DNA of 64,000 bases from JBBDXI01 sp040902425 (GTDB taxonomy: Bacteria; Planctomycetota; Phycisphaerae; Phycisphaerales; UBA1924), in contig JBBDXI010000081.1 in assembly GCA_040902425.1 (NCBI GenBank), positions 1-64,000 of the forward strand. The letters run 5' to 3'. Below are positions 16,928 through 25,993 of the stretch, piece by piece. Under the pieces are notes generated by a model that worked only from the letters and a program-made list of their open reading frames with translations, ran no database searches and had not been told where the DNA came from. Position 1 is the stretch's first letter. Every line of letters starts with the position of its first letter. A program made the translations under genes and the position numbers.

Positions 16928-18495
16928 GCCGGCGGCTCTCGCAGGAGCATGACGCGCAGGGCGAGGGGGCGCAGGCGCGTCGGCGCGAGGGCCACCGCCT
17001 CCTCCACGTGCCGCCGCAGTGCCACGCGGGTCATGACCGCGAAGAGCGCGGAGAAGGCGGCGCCAGAGATCAGCAGGCGCGCAGCGCTCACGGCCCACGG
17101 CGGCAGCCCGCTCGCGCCCACCGCCGGCCCGGCCCACCGGTCGATCAGGAGCGCCCCGCCCACGGCCGCCAGGCCGATCCCCCACGCCGGGGCGATGCCC
17201 TCGGCGACCTCGCCCCAGGAGAACCGGGCCCGGCGGAGCGAGAGCCCGCAGAACGCGATGCTGCTGAGCATCACGTACACGCTGGTCGCCGCGGCGATGG
17301 CGGGGGCCGTCCCCCAGAGCGCCGCCGCCAGCGCCCCGACCGCCAGCATCCCGGCCGACTGGAGCGCCAGCAGCACGGCCCAGCGGCGGAAGTCGCCCCA
17401 GGCCTGGAGGGCCGCGAAGCCGATGGCCTGCACCACCGAGGGCGGGTAGAAGATCGCGATCAGCTGCACGGGGAGGACAGCCTCGGCCCACCGGCCGCGC
17501 CAGACGAGGGCCTCGATGTGCGGGAAGGCCGGGACGAGGACCATGCCCAGGGGCACGCCGACGAGCATGAGCTGGCGCAGCGACCGCCGCACGGCGGCGC
17601 GCAGCCGGTCGGGCTCCCCGCTCATGTGCGTGAAGGCTGGGAAGAGCACGAGGTTGAAGTTGGTGGAGATCAGCGCCGCCAGTTGGAGGACGATCTGATA
17701 GGCGAAGAAGTAGACGCCGACGACCTCGCGCGCCACCAGCAGGCCCACCAGCGAGTAGTTGCCCATGTTGTACAGGGCCACCGCGAAGTTGGCGATGATG
17801 ATCCAGCGGGTCTGCGTCAGCATCCCCCGCCAGAGGCGCAGCGCGGCCGGGCGCCGCCAGGGCCGGTCGCGCGTGTACACCGCGAGCACCGCCCACTCCG
17901 TCAGCGCCATGGCCGGCAGTGGGAGCACGAAGCTCAGCGGCCCGAAACCCAGCAGCGCCAGGGCCACCGCGCCGCCGTACCTCACCAGGGCCGCCACCGT
18001 GCCCGCCACCGCCTGCTCGCGGAAACGGAGCTCGATGGAGAGGCGGCCGCTGAGGATGGCCGCGGGCGTACTCAGGGGGATCGAGACGCCGATCAGCGCC
18101 AGCATCAGCACGAGCCGCCCGTCGCCGTAGGCCAGCGCCGCCGGTGGGCCCAGACCCGCGATGAGGATGCCGGTGGCCAGGTTGAATGCCAGCCCCATCC
18201 AGAACACCGGCCCGAGGATCGCGTCGTACTCGCGCTGCCGCTGGATGAGCAGCGAGCGGACCCCGCCGTCGCGGAGCACCGCCGCGAACACCGAGAGCGA
18301 GATCGCGATGGCGTAGATGCCGAAGTCGCCGCCGCTGAGGATCGCCCCCAACAGCACCTGGGCGGCCAGTCCCGCCAGTTTGGTCGCCCCCGTCTGCAGG
18401 ATCATCCACAGCGACCCGCGCGCGACGGTCCGGCCCATCGCCGGCGCCGGGGCGAGTGGGCTGCCGGTCTGGGATGGATCCACCATGGCGCTCAC
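16924..18495 (-). CDS. Polysaccharide flippase (MOP/Wzx-like)
   Basis: A 523-residue protein with 12-14 predicted membrane helices throughout. The N-terminal pattern ARGSLWMILQTGATKLAGLA and GDFGIYAIAISLSVFAAV is typical of oligosaccharide translocases that flip lipid-linked repeat units across the inner membrane for surface polysaccharide. It lies six bases after the FkbM methyltransferase and overlaps the EEP-fold gene. An ATG three codons downstream is an equally good start. The operon context (glycosyltransferase, methyltransferase, flippase) supports a role in exopolysaccharide or holdfast synthesis. Confidence 0.9.
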   Translation of the reverse strand: MSAMVDPSQTGSPLAPAPAMGRTVARGSLWMILQTGATKLAGLAAQVLLGAILSGGDFGIYAIAISLSVFAAVLRDGGVRSLLIQRQREYDAILGPVFWMGLAFNLATGILIAGLGPPAALAYGDGRLVLMLALIGVSIPLSTPAAILSGRLSIELRFREQAVAGTVAALVRYGGAVALALLGFGPLSFVLPLPAMALTEWAVLAVYTRDRPWRRPAALRLWRGMLTQTRWIIIANFAVALYNMGNYSLVGLLVAREVVGVYFFAYQIVLQLAALISTNFNLVLFPAFTHMSGEPDRLRAAVRRSLRQLMLVGVPLGMVLVPAFPHIEALVWRGRWAEAVLPVQLIAIFYPPSVVQAIGFAALQAWGDFRRWAVLLALQSAGMLAVGALAAALWGTAPAIAAATSVYVMLSSIAFCGLSLRRARFSWGEVAEGIAPAWGIGLAAVGGALLIDRWAGPAVGASGLPPWAVSAARLLISGAAFSALFAVMTRVALRRHVEEAVALAPTRLRPLALRVMLLREPPA

Positions 18496-18501
18496 GGGTC
18501 T

Positions 18502-19404
18502 CTAGTCTGGCCGGAAGAGCAGGTTGGTGTACTCGTATCGGTCGCGTGGCGTGTGCTCGACAAGCCGGCCCTCCCGAACCTCGTACCCCTGGTAGCCGTG
18601 CGACAGGATGGCCTGCACCACCCCCCGGCTGGGGCTGATGTCCGGCCCGCCGACATCCCCGACCTCAAGCGTCAACATCGGCCGCTTGAGCCCGTCGCGC
18701 CCCGTCAGCAGCCGCTCCATCCCGGCCAGGACATCCAGCTCGGCCCCCTCGGTATCGATCTTCAGGACGTCCGGCGCCACCCCCGAAGAGGCGACAAACC
18801 CGTCGATGGTCGTGGCCGGCACGCTGAAGCTCACCGGCTCGGCCGCCCGCCGCTCGTCGGTGCCCATCTTGCCGCTGTAGATCGAGTTGAACGCGGAGTA
18901 ACGCACGCCGAAGTCGTGGAGGGTCAGCGTCGTGTCCTCGCGGTACGCGGCCATCGGCACGATCGAGGCGTTGGGCCGGCCGCCGATGTTCCGCTCCAGC
19001 ATCTCGCGGGTTGTCGGCGTGGGCTCGAAGGCGACCACCCGGCCCGAGGGCCCGACCAGCCGCAGCGCCAGGAGCGAGAAAAACCCGAAGTGCGACCCCA
19101 CGTCGAAGAAGGTCATCCCGGGCCGGAGGATCTCGATAAAGACCCGGGTCAGTTCTTCCTCGAAGTACCCGTAGCGGTAGATCGTCAGCGAGACCGGGTC
19201 CGGGAAAGCCACCGCCATCGGCTCCCCCCAGAACGTGCGTGCCGTCCGGCGCACCGCCGTCCCGCGCCACCGGCACCAGGCCTCCATCACCTTCGAGTAC
19301 CCGAGGCGCAGGGGCGCCGCGCCCAACTTGCCCAGCGGCCCGCGACGGGCGTTGGCGACGGCCGCGTCCAGGTGCCGAAGGTCGTCCGGAGTGAGGCCGG
19401 TCAT
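18502..19404 (-). CDS. FkbM family methyltransferase
   Basis: A 300-residue protein. The SAM-binding motif I is FFDVGSHFGFFSLLAL near residue 110, followed by VVAFEPTPTTREMLERNI. The later DVLKIDTEGAELDVLAGM motif is the hallmark of the FkbM group, which O-methylates sugars and polyketides. A basic N-terminal stretch precedes the catalytic domain. The ATG shares four bases with the stop of a short upstream reading frame. The neighbours indicate methylation of a surface polysaccharide. Confidence 0.9.
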   Translation of the reverse strand: MTGLTPDDLRHLDAAVANARRGPLGKLGAAPLRLGYSKVMEAWCRWRGTAVRRTARTFWGEPMAVAFPDPVSLTIYRYGYFEEELTRVFIEILRPGMTFFDVGSHFGFFSLLALRLVGPSGRVVAFEPTPTTREMLERNIGGRPNASIVPMAAYREDTTLTLHDFGVRYSAFNSIYSGKMGTDERRAAEPVSFSVPATTIDGFVASSGVAPDVLKIDTEGAELDVLAGMERLLTGRDGLKRPMLTLEVGDVGGPDISPSRGVVQAILSHGYQGYEVREGRLVEHTPRDRYEYTNLLFRPD

Positions 19405-19532
19405 GCGAGGCCGCCCCGCCGGAGCAGGCAGTCCTCCCGCAGAACCAGCGCATCGATCTGGAGCGGCGCGACGTCGCGCCCGCGCCGCAGAGCAGCCATC
19501 ACGTCGTACCACGCCAAGCCGGGCTCGTCCAT
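19401..19532 (-). CDS. Short reading frame between glycosyltransferase and methyltransferase
   Basis: A 43-residue frame beginning MDEPGLAWYDVMAALRRGRD; its stop overlaps the methyltransferase start as ATGA, suggesting translational coupling. The same frame is open upstream for about 37 more codons, back to the TAG of the glycosyltransferase. That part contains no ATG or GTG before this one. It may be a small coupling peptide, or the remains of a longer C-terminal part of the glycosyltransferase cut off by the TAG. No family was recognised. Confidence 0.35.
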   Translation of the reverse strand: MDEPGLAWYDVMAALRRGRDVAPLQIDALVLREDCLLRRGGLA

Positions 19533-19643
19533 GAGTCTCACACGTCGGCCACCCGGGGCATGTCCTCGAAGGAGTGGGATGAAGGCAACCTCCAGCCAAG
19601 GCCCCCAGACGATGGTAGCGGACGACCCGCCGACCCGGTGGAC

Positions 19644-20879
19644 CTACGTGCCCGCGGGGCCCCCCGCGCTCGCGGTCTCCCGGGCCCCTGCTACGACCCA
19701 CTCCCATGCGATCAGGCCCGCCTCCGGCGGAAGGCCCAGCCGCCGCCGCAGGCCTACGCACCAGGCCCGGGCGAAGTTCTCCGGGCTGTGGAACAGCACG
19801 AACCGCGCGCCGATCTCCGGGCGCCGCCACCCCGCCGCGCCCTCGAGCGCCGTGCGGATGCTACCGGCCAGCCCCGCCGCGTCCCCCACGCCCGTCGTCC
19901 ACCCCAGCCCCATCGTCCGCACCGCCCAGCCGATCCACCCCCGGCTCGCGCCCAGCACCGGGCGCTCCGCGGCCGCGGCCCGGATGACGATGCTCGCCGA
20001 GCCGATGTGCGCCGGGTACGGCGTGCAGACGACATCCATGGCGGCGATCGCGCCGGTGAAGACATCCCCGCTCACGAACTTGTCGAGCGAGACCACGCGC
20101 CCGGCTCGGACGAGCGGGGCGTAGGGGCCCGCGAGAAGGGCCCGGATCGGCGCGTCGTGCGGGCCGGCCAGGAGCAGCCGGTCGTCGGCGCGCAGGCCGG
20201 CGCCCGCGAACGCGGCCAGCAGCAGGTCCACGCCCTTGCGGGCATCCATCATCCCCGCGCACCCGATGTAGCGCCCCTCGACGGGGATGCCGAGGCGGCG
20301 GCGCGCTGCGGGGGCGGGTTCCGGCGGGGGGCTCTCGACGGGGTCGGGCATCAGGTTCCACTTCGACGGGTCGAGCCGCTCGAACACCAGCGGGTCCAGG
20401 TGGTGGAACCGCGTGAAGGGCGCCCGCTCCGCCAGCGCCCACGCCGCCCGCGCGAACGCGCGCCGACGCACGCTCCCGCCCGGGTAGGCGAAGCCGCCGC
20501 GGAGAAAGAGCGCCTCGGCCTCCACGGCGCGCGGGAACACCCGCCGCCCCCGCAGCCGCCGGAGCGCCAGCGCCTGCCCGACCCCGTCGGCGTACATGAC
20601 GATCACGTGGTCCGGCCGGTGCCGCTCGACCGCCGCGAGCAGCGCCGCCGCCCGCTGCCGGGCGGACTCCCAGGGCGTCCCGAACGGCGGCTCCGCCGTG
20701 GCGTCGACGCGGACCGTCCCCTCGAGGGGGCGGACGACGGCGCGGTACGGCTCGGACTCGGGCGCCCCGCGCCCCGTCACGAGCACCGTCTCGCCCAGGG
20801 CAGCGACCGCCGGGAGCATGTGGCTCACGTAGGGGAAGTGGTGGCCGGTGTGGTCGGGCTCGAAAACCAGCGTGCGCAA
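19644..20879 (-). CDS. Glycosyltransferase (GT-B fold, GT4-like)
   Basis: A 411-residue protein. It opens RTLVFEPDHTGHHFPYVSHM, like several GT-B enzymes with a His-rich first loop. The C-terminal half has the nucleotide-sugar-binding layout of GT4 enzymes: GCAGMMDARKGVDLLLAAFA, LLLAGPHD, and PYPAHIGSASIVIRAAAAERPV in place of the usual E-x7-E region. The TTG start at 20879 is inferred, because the coding signal begins there and no ATG or GTG is suitably placed. It heads the minus-strand polysaccharide operon and is divergent from the dehydratase gene. Confidence 0.8.
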   Translation of the reverse strand: MRTLVFEPDHTGHHFPYVSHMLPAVAALGETVLVTGRGAPESEPYRAVVRPLEGTVRVDATAEPPFGTPWESARQRAAALLAAVERHRPDHVIVMYADGVGQALALRRLRGRRVFPRAVEAEALFLRGGFAYPGGSVRRRAFARAAWALAERAPFTRFHHLDPLVFERLDPSKWNLMPDPVESPPPEPAPAARRRLGIPVEGRYIGCAGMMDARKGVDLLLAAFAGAGLRADDRLLLAGPHDAPIRALLAGPYAPLVRAGRVVSLDKFVSGDVFTGAIAAMDVVCTPYPAHIGSASIVIRAAAAERPVLGASRGWIGWAVRTMGLGWTTGVGDAAGLAGSIRTALEGAAGWRRPEIGARFVLFHSPENFARAWCVGLRRRLGLPPEAGLIAWEWVVAGARETASAGGPAGT

Positions 20880-21015
20880 GGCGCGGGCTCCATCGCCGGC
20901 GCCCCCTGCCGCCCGCCGCGACCATCCTATCGGTCCGATCCCGCCCCGGACGAAATCGGGACGCCGCGGCCTATCGTTTGCCCCTCTACCGCTCGGCCCG
21001 GAACGCGACCACGCC

Positions 21016-21990
21016 ATGCCCACCGACCTGCCCACCCAGCGCATCATCATCACCGGCGGCGCCGGCTTCCTCGGTCGCCACCTGATCGCCCGCCTGCGGG
21101 CCCGCGGCGTGCCGGACGAGAACCTCTTCATCCCCCGCCGGCGCGACTTTGACCTGACCACGCTGGCCGACTGCGCCCGGCTCTACCGCGAGGCCTTTCC
21201 AAGGGCCAAGGCCGACCTTGTCCTGCACCTCGCGGCCGAGGTCGGCGGCATCGGCGCCAACCGCGCCAACCCGGGCCGCTACTTCTACGCCAACATGGCG
21301 ATGTCGATGCACCTCATCGAGCAGGCCCGCCTCGACGGCCTCCCCGAGCGGGGCGGGAAGTTCGTCCAGGTCGGGACCATCTGCTCGTACCCCAAGTTCA
21401 CCCCCGTGCCGTTCAAGGAGGACGACCTCTGGAACGGCTACCCGGAGGAGACCAACGCCCCCTACGGCGTCGCCAAGAAGGCGGCGTGGCAGATGCTCGA
21501 CGCGTACAAGGCCCAGTACGGCCTGCGCTCCGCGTACGTGCTCCCCGTGAACCTCTACGGGCCGCACGACAACTTCGACCTGTTCAGTTCCCACGTCATC
21601 CCCGCGCTGGTCCGCAAGGCCCTCGAGGCGAAGGCCCGCGGCGACCGCACGCTCGCGGTCTGGGGCACGGGCTCCGCCAGCCGCGAGTTCCTCTACGTGG
21701 ACGACGCGGCGGAGGGCATCATCCTGGCCGCGGAGCGGATGGACGACCCGACGCCGATCAACCTGGGCGCCGGGTTCGAGATCACCATCCGCGACCTGGT
21801 CACGCTGATCGCGAGGCTCACAGGCTTCGAGGGCACGATCGAGTGGGACGGCACCAAGCCCGACGGCCAGCCGCGCCGCTCGCTGGACACCGGCCGCGCC
21901 GAGCGCCTCATCGGGTTCAAGGCCGCCGTCGGCTTCGAGGAGGGGCTGCGGAGGACGATCGACTGGTACCGTTCGCGGGCGGGCTCCTGA
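21016..21990 (+). CDS. NAD-dependent epimerase/dehydratase, GDP-L-fucose-synthase-like
   Basis: A 324-residue short-chain dehydrogenase of the extended type. The nucleotide-binding motif TGGAGFLGRHL is at residues 13-23. The GGIGANRANPGRYFYANM segment is strongly like GDP-L-fucose synthase. The catalytic residues are seen in VGTICSYPK and PYGVAKK (Tyr-x3-Lys). Further conserved parts are NLYGPHDNFD and REFLYVDDAAEGI. It probably makes a nucleotide-activated deoxysugar for the divergently encoded polysaccharide genes. Annotation as a true fucose synthase is uncertain because related epimerases share these motifs. Confidence 0.9.
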   Translation: MPTDLPTQRIIITGGAGFLGRHLIARLRARGVPDENLFIPRRRDFDLTTLADCARLYREAFPRAKADLVLHLAAEVGGIGANRANPGRYFYANMAMSMHLIEQARLDGLPERGGKFVQVGTICSYPKFTPVPFKEDDLWNGYPEETNAPYGVAKKAAWQMLDAYKAQYGLRSAYVLPVNLYGPHDNFDLFSSHVIPALVRKALEAKARGDRTLAVWGTGSASREFLYVDDAAEGIILAAERMDDPTPINLGAGFEITIRDLVTLIARLTGFEGTIEWDGTKPDGQPRRSLDTGRAERLIGFKAAVGFEEGLRRTIDWYRSRAGS

Positions 21991-22143
21991 GCGGCACCCG
22001 CGCAGCCACCGATCGGCCACCCCACAGAGGCTCAAGTTCTCTTCATTTCCGCGGCCGGGGCTTCAGATCGCCCTTTGACCCGGATTCCCTACCGGGTAGC
22101 TTTTCACTCGCGGCCGCCTGAGGCCGCCGGATGGAGCCGCCCC

Positions 22144-24204
22144 ATGCTGTACGACCACATCGGTTTCGAGCCCCTCGAGCCCCGCACCCTCCTCGCGGGG
22201 ACGCCGTTCCCCGGCCTGGAACTCCTCGAGGACCCCTCCAACACCGTCATCCGCATGGAGACCCGCTACGGCGATGTGGACATCGAGCTGCTCGATTCCG
22301 TCGCCCCCAGCACCGTCGCGGCGTTCCTCCAGACGCTCCGCCGGGGCGACTACGCCGGCACGTTCTTCCACTACGCCGACGGCGAGCGCCTCCGCGGCGG
22401 GATCGACCGGCTCGACCCGGTAAGCGGGCCCACCGAGCGGTTCACCAGCCTCGCCGCCGACACGCCCCCCACCCGCTCCAACCAGGTCATGACCCTGGCC
22501 ATGCCGGTCCTCAACGGCCAGACCAACCCCCAGGGCACCACCGAGCTGGTCTTCAATCTCGCGGACAACGCCGCCGCCGACAACGAGTTCGCCGTCTTCG
22601 GGCGCGTGGTGCAGGGCTGGAGCGTCATCCTCCAGATCGCCGGCCTGCCGACGCTGGACATCTCCGGCTACTTCCCCGGCAACCCCATCGCCGTGGAGCT
22701 GACGCAGGTGCCCGTCACCGAAAACGACCCCCTGCCGCCCGCGATCACCCAGGACCTGATCGTCCCCATCGGCGACATGCAGATCATCAAGCCCGGGGGC
22801 ATCGACCAGTTCTACACCGAGAAGGTCTACTACCCCGAGGGCTACTCGTGGGAGCGGACCTTCGAGGCGATCGAGCTGCTCAACCCCGTCTCCCCCGGCG
22901 GCGCCGCCGCCCACTACCAGATCATCGTCCGCTACGAGACCGGCCCGCGCGACCAGGTCGTCGCCACCGGCGAGCTGGCCCCCGGGCGGCGCGATAGCGC
23001 GGTCATCGCCCCGGGCTTCGGCAACCCCAGCACCATCGTCCGCAACCACGAGCCCTACGCCTACGAGGTCTGGTCCACAGCGCCCATCGCCGCGGGCTTC
23101 CGCCACAAGGACTTCAAGGCCGGCGTGGGCGAGTCCTTCGCCCGGCTCGAGTCCATCCCCGTCCCCGGCGATGACCACGTCTGGAGCTTCTTCCAGGCGG
23201 CCCTGGGCTTCGACCCGCAGCACGTCTTCCTCGTCTGGCAGAACACCACCGGGACCGACGCCACCGTCTGGGCCACGTTCTTCTTCGAGGATGCCGAGCC
23301 CATCCAGGAGTCGTTCTTCCTCGGCGGTCACCGGCGCGGCGGGCTTAACGTCAAGGACTTCCCCAACTTCCCCACCGGCGCCACCTTCGTCGGGGCCCGC
23401 ATCTCGGCCGACCAGCCCATCGTGGCCGCGATCACGCGCTACGACACGCGCGGGGGGGGCGGGGGCAACGGCGATGTCGGCGGGATCACCGCCCTGGGCA
23501 TCCCGGGCCTGGGCTCGACCGTGGGCATCACCCCCGGCGCCGCCCGCGGCGTGCAGGACCCCTTCGCCATCCTCAACGGCGGGAGCGCCGACGCCGAGGT
23601 CACGCTCTTCATCACGCCCGAGGGCAGCACCACGCCGATCACGCGGACGGTCACCGTCCCCGCCTCGCGCATGCTCATCCTCGACGGGCAGGACAACCCC
23701 GCCGAGCTGGCCCCCAGCGGCGAGTTCTTCTCCCTCCGCTACGCCTCCGACCAGCCGCTGGTGGCCGGGTTCATCACCTCCGCCTTCCGCGGCACGGGCA
23801 CGCCCGCGGCCGTCTACGCCGCCCGCATCACCCACTTCGCCGACGCCCGCGCCTTCACCGCCCCCGCCGGCTCCCCCTTCGGCCAGCAGTCGGTCTCGGT
23901 CTCCAACCCCGGCTCCGCCCCCGCGACCGTCTCGCTGATCTTCCGCTTCGAGGATGCCGAGCCCCTGATCGCCGAGACCTTCACCCTCCAGCCCGGCGAG
24001 ACGCTGCAGAAGAAGATCACCGACTACGCGTCGCTCCTCGCCCAGCACCTGACGGGGCTGGGGAGCCTCGTCCGCGACCCCTACTCGCTCTCCATCGAGA
24101 GCGATGTCCCCATCGTCGCCCAGGTGACCCAGTTCAACAGCGACGGGCGCGCCGAGCTGGGCATGACCCTGGACCTGTGGGAGCCGCTGGCGACCATCGT
24201 CTGA
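22144..24204 (+). CDS. LEPR-XLL surface protein with cyclophilin-like domain
   Basis: A 686-residue protein. Near the N-terminus it carries FEPLEPRTLLAG, the LEPR-XLL motif found at the start of giant planctomycete surface proteins. Residues 35-185 form a cyclophilin-type peptidyl-prolyl isomerase domain (IRMETRYGDVDIELLDSVAP, the VFGRVVQGWSVI part and IAVELTQ). The rest is made of beta-rich repeats, including two copies of a module with FFEDAEP/FRFEDAEPL and a Pro/Gly-rich region at about residue 440. No standard signal peptide precedes the LEPR motif. It lies 150 bases downstream of the dehydratase gene. Confidence 0.85.
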   Translation: MLYDHIGFEPLEPRTLLAGTPFPGLELLEDPSNTVIRMETRYGDVDIELLDSVAPSTVAAFLQTLRRGDYAGTFFHYADGERLRGGIDRLDPVSGPTERFTSLAADTPPTRSNQVMTLAMPVLNGQTNPQGTTELVFNLADNAAADNEFAVFGRVVQGWSVILQIAGLPTLDISGYFPGNPIAVELTQVPVTENDPLPPAITQDLIVPIGDMQIIKPGGIDQFYTEKVYYPEGYSWERTFEAIELLNPVSPGGAAAHYQIIVRYETGPRDQVVATGELAPGRRDSAVIAPGFGNPSTIVRNHEPYAYEVWSTAPIAAGFRHKDFKAGVGESFARLESIPVPGDDHVWSFFQAALGFDPQHVFLVWQNTTGTDATVWATFFFEDAEPIQESFFLGGHRRGGLNVKDFPNFPTGATFVGARISADQPIVAAITRYDTRGGGGGNGDVGGITALGIPGLGSTVGITPGAARGVQDPFAILNGGSADAEVTLFITPEGSTTPITRTVTVPASRMLILDGQDNPAELAPSGEFFSLRYASDQPLVAGFITSAFRGTGTPAAVYAARITHFADARAFTAPAGSPFGQQSVSVSNPGSAPATVSLIFRFEDAEPLIAETFTLQPGETLQKKITDYASLLAQHLTGLGSLVRDPYSLSIESDVPIVAQVTQFNSDGRAELGMTLDLWEPLATIV

Positions 24205-24236
24205 GCGCGCGGCGGCTCACCGGGCCCGCCGGCCCG

Positions 24237-24786
24237 TCACAGCATCGTCGAGAGCACGATCAGCGCCAGCAGCGCCCACGCCGCGTTGGCGACCCGCCCC
24301 TGCACCTCGCGCGGCCACAGCGCGATCCGCCGGGCGCACACCAGCCACAGCGCCGCCGCGGCGACCCCCAGCACGGCCAGCGACGCGGCCAATACGACCC
24401 GCACCGGGTCCACGCCGGCCCTCGGCAGGCGCGGCCATGCGAGCCACAGTCTGCCCCACCCCCATGATCGCGCACAGCATGGCCGCCACCTGCCCCGCGC
24501 GGTACATCGCGGGGCTGGGCGCCCGCCGCCCGAACATGCCGAAGCCCACGGCCCGTCCGCACTCAGGGCACGCCCCGCCCCGCAGCCCGCGGAGGTTGTA
24601 GGTGCACCACGGGCACGGCACATCGCGGTCCGCGACGTAGGCCTCGAACGAGACGTCCGTCAGCGCCAGCCCGCACTGCGGGCACAAGCCGCCCCGCAGC
24701 CCCCTGAGGTTGTACCCGCACCACGGGCACCCCACATCGCGCTGCGCTGCGCGAGGCTCCGCCGGCTCATCCCCGTTCCCGTCCAC
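24237..24786 (-). pseudogene. Double zinc-ribbon membrane protein, frameshifted
   Basis: A GTG start at 24786 (GGAGG upstream) opens a frame with two nearly identical zinc ribbons: CPWCGYNLRGLRGGLCPQCG and CPWCTYNLRGLRGGACPECG. A hydrophobic segment AGQVAAMLCAIMGVGQTVA follows. Around 24425-24445 the plausible sequence switches frame by one base. The continuation GVDPVRVVLAASLAVLGVAA then gives membrane helices ending in LLALIVLSTML at 24237. Remaining in the first frame gives only Gly/Arg-rich sequence. So a one-base deletion or an assembly error is likely. Such CPxCGYxLRGL ribbons are frequent in planctomycetes and of unknown function. It is divergent from the YbjQ gene. Confidence 0.7.
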
Positions 24787-24797
24787 GCCGCCTCCGG

Positions 24798-24803
24798 TAC
24801 ACT
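24798..24803 (+). promoter_or_regulatory. -10 element before the YbjQ gene
   Basis: TACACT is followed directly by an octamer array, placing the ATG about 65 bases downstream. This is unlike the 5-8 bases seen at other genes. Confidence 0.4.
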
Positions 24804-24856
24804 GTCTCGTCTCACCGTCTCACCGTCTCACCGTCTCACCGTCTCACCGTCTCACC
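24804..24856. repeat. Octamer array GTCTCACC x6
   Basis: Six exact copies of GTCTCACC run from 24809 to 24856, preceded by a partial copy. On the other strand the unit is GTGAGACG. The array fills the leader between the putative -10 and the YbjQ start. Confidence 0.9.
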
Positions 24857-24868
24857 GGTGGCCAACCC

Positions 24869-25207
24869 ATGCCCCCGCAACTCCCCGTCACCACCACCTT
24901 CACCCTCGAAGGCTACCGCATCACCCGCTACCTCGGGGTGGTCCGGGGGCTGACCGTCCGCGCCCCGACGATCGGCCAGGGGATCTCCGGCGGCCTCAAG
25001 AGCATCATCGGCGGGAACATCGGCGCCTTCACCCAGATGTGCGACCAGGCCCGCCAGCAGGCCTACGACGACATGATCGCCCACGCCCAGGCCCTGGGCG
25101 CCAACGCCATCGTCGGCGTCGCCTACGACGCCTCCGAGGTCATGGAGCGCTCCACCGAGGTCCTCTGCTACGGCACGGCGGTGGTGGTGGAGCCGGACGA
25201 GGAGTGA
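24869..25207 (+). CDS. YbjQ/UPF0145 family protein
   Basis: A 112-residue cytosolic protein with the YbjQ fold: TRYLGVVRGLTVRAPTIGQG, then the MCDQARQQAYDDMIAHAQAL helix and the ANAIVGVAYDASEV strand. The family forms pentamers and is described as heavy-metal-binding-like, but its role is not established. The first ATG after the octamer array was chosen because the N-terminal strand begins there. Confidence 0.9.
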   Translation: MPPQLPVTTTFTLEGYRITRYLGVVRGLTVRAPTIGQGISGGLKSIIGGNIGAFTQMCDQARQQAYDDMIAHAQALGANAIVGVAYDASEVMERSTEVLCYGTAVVVEPDEE

Positions 25208-25993
25208 TCGATCAGGCGAGCTTGACACTCCGGCGGAACCGTGTCCGCGTCAGCAAGCGGGCCAGACCCAAGCACGGTCGATCTTGCAGGTAGGACTAGC
25301 TCGCAGGTAGACCAGTCTCCTCTTCGCCCCGAATAGGGCCCATCGCCGCGCTCTTGACGGGCCCGGGCGCTGGTCCGCGGTCCCGCCACACTTCGGGGAC
25401 TCCCCAAACCCTCGCCCGGCACACGGGACCGAACAAAGAAGCGGCAGGAAGGGGGAAACACACCACACACCGGGTCGCGGCGTGCAGCTCGGCCGCCGCG
25501 CACGCACCGGGACCTCCCCCCTCCTGCCGCCTTCCTCGGCGTGCGCCCGCGCTGCCACACCCGTGCAGCGCGCCCGCATCGCCGGTCCCTCTCGCCCGCG
25601 CCGGGCGCCCCGGGCGCGGCGTCGGCCGCCGGCGCTCCCTCCAGCCCCCGGCGCACACCGCCGCCGCCGGCCTCTTTGAACACACTGAGCCGCCGGACCC
25701 GGCGCGGGAGAACCAACGATCTGTAACTCTCCGACCTATGACCCGAAGAATGACCCGAAGAACCTGACGCACGAGACGCTTCAACACACTCCCGAAAGAG
25801 GCCGGCGTCTCTGCACCACTGTTCGATCCGCGCTGCGCGCGGTTCCCGAAAATCAACGCGCCGATGACGGACCGTGCCCGTGCCGTATCCGCGTTCGGGC
25901 CGGCACCCGTTCTTTCCCCGTGTCGGAGGGCTGTTTTCTTCGACGGCCCGCGGGCGCGTCCGTTCCCGGACCATCCCCCTCGCTGCGCCCGCG
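25208..25993. other. Gene-free convergent region of 786 bp
   Basis: The flanking genes both end into this region, so it is not needed for their promoters. Base composition is more mixed than in the coding DNA. Six-frame reading gives only low-complexity Arg/Pro/Gly frames, with no recognisable protein. A 12-base tandem repeat TGACCCGAAGAA (two copies, 25739-25762) and several short stems are visible. I looked for motifs of RNase P, tmRNA and SRP RNA and did not find them. It could hold an unrecognised non-coding RNA. Confidence 0.4.

Noticed and set aside
15785..18409. One continuous minus-strand frame of 874 codons covering two genes
   Set aside because: Its first part is out of frame with the clearly recognisable flippase. 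The real EEP-fold gene starts at 16927 with a four-base overlap.
24804..24856. CRISPR-like array
   Set aside because: The repeat unit is only 8 bases with no spacers, so it is a simple tandem array. No Cas genes are nearby.
25208..25993. RNase P RNA, tmRNA or SRP RNA
   Set aside because: The gap lacks the conserved core words of these RNAs on either strand, as far as can be judged by eye.
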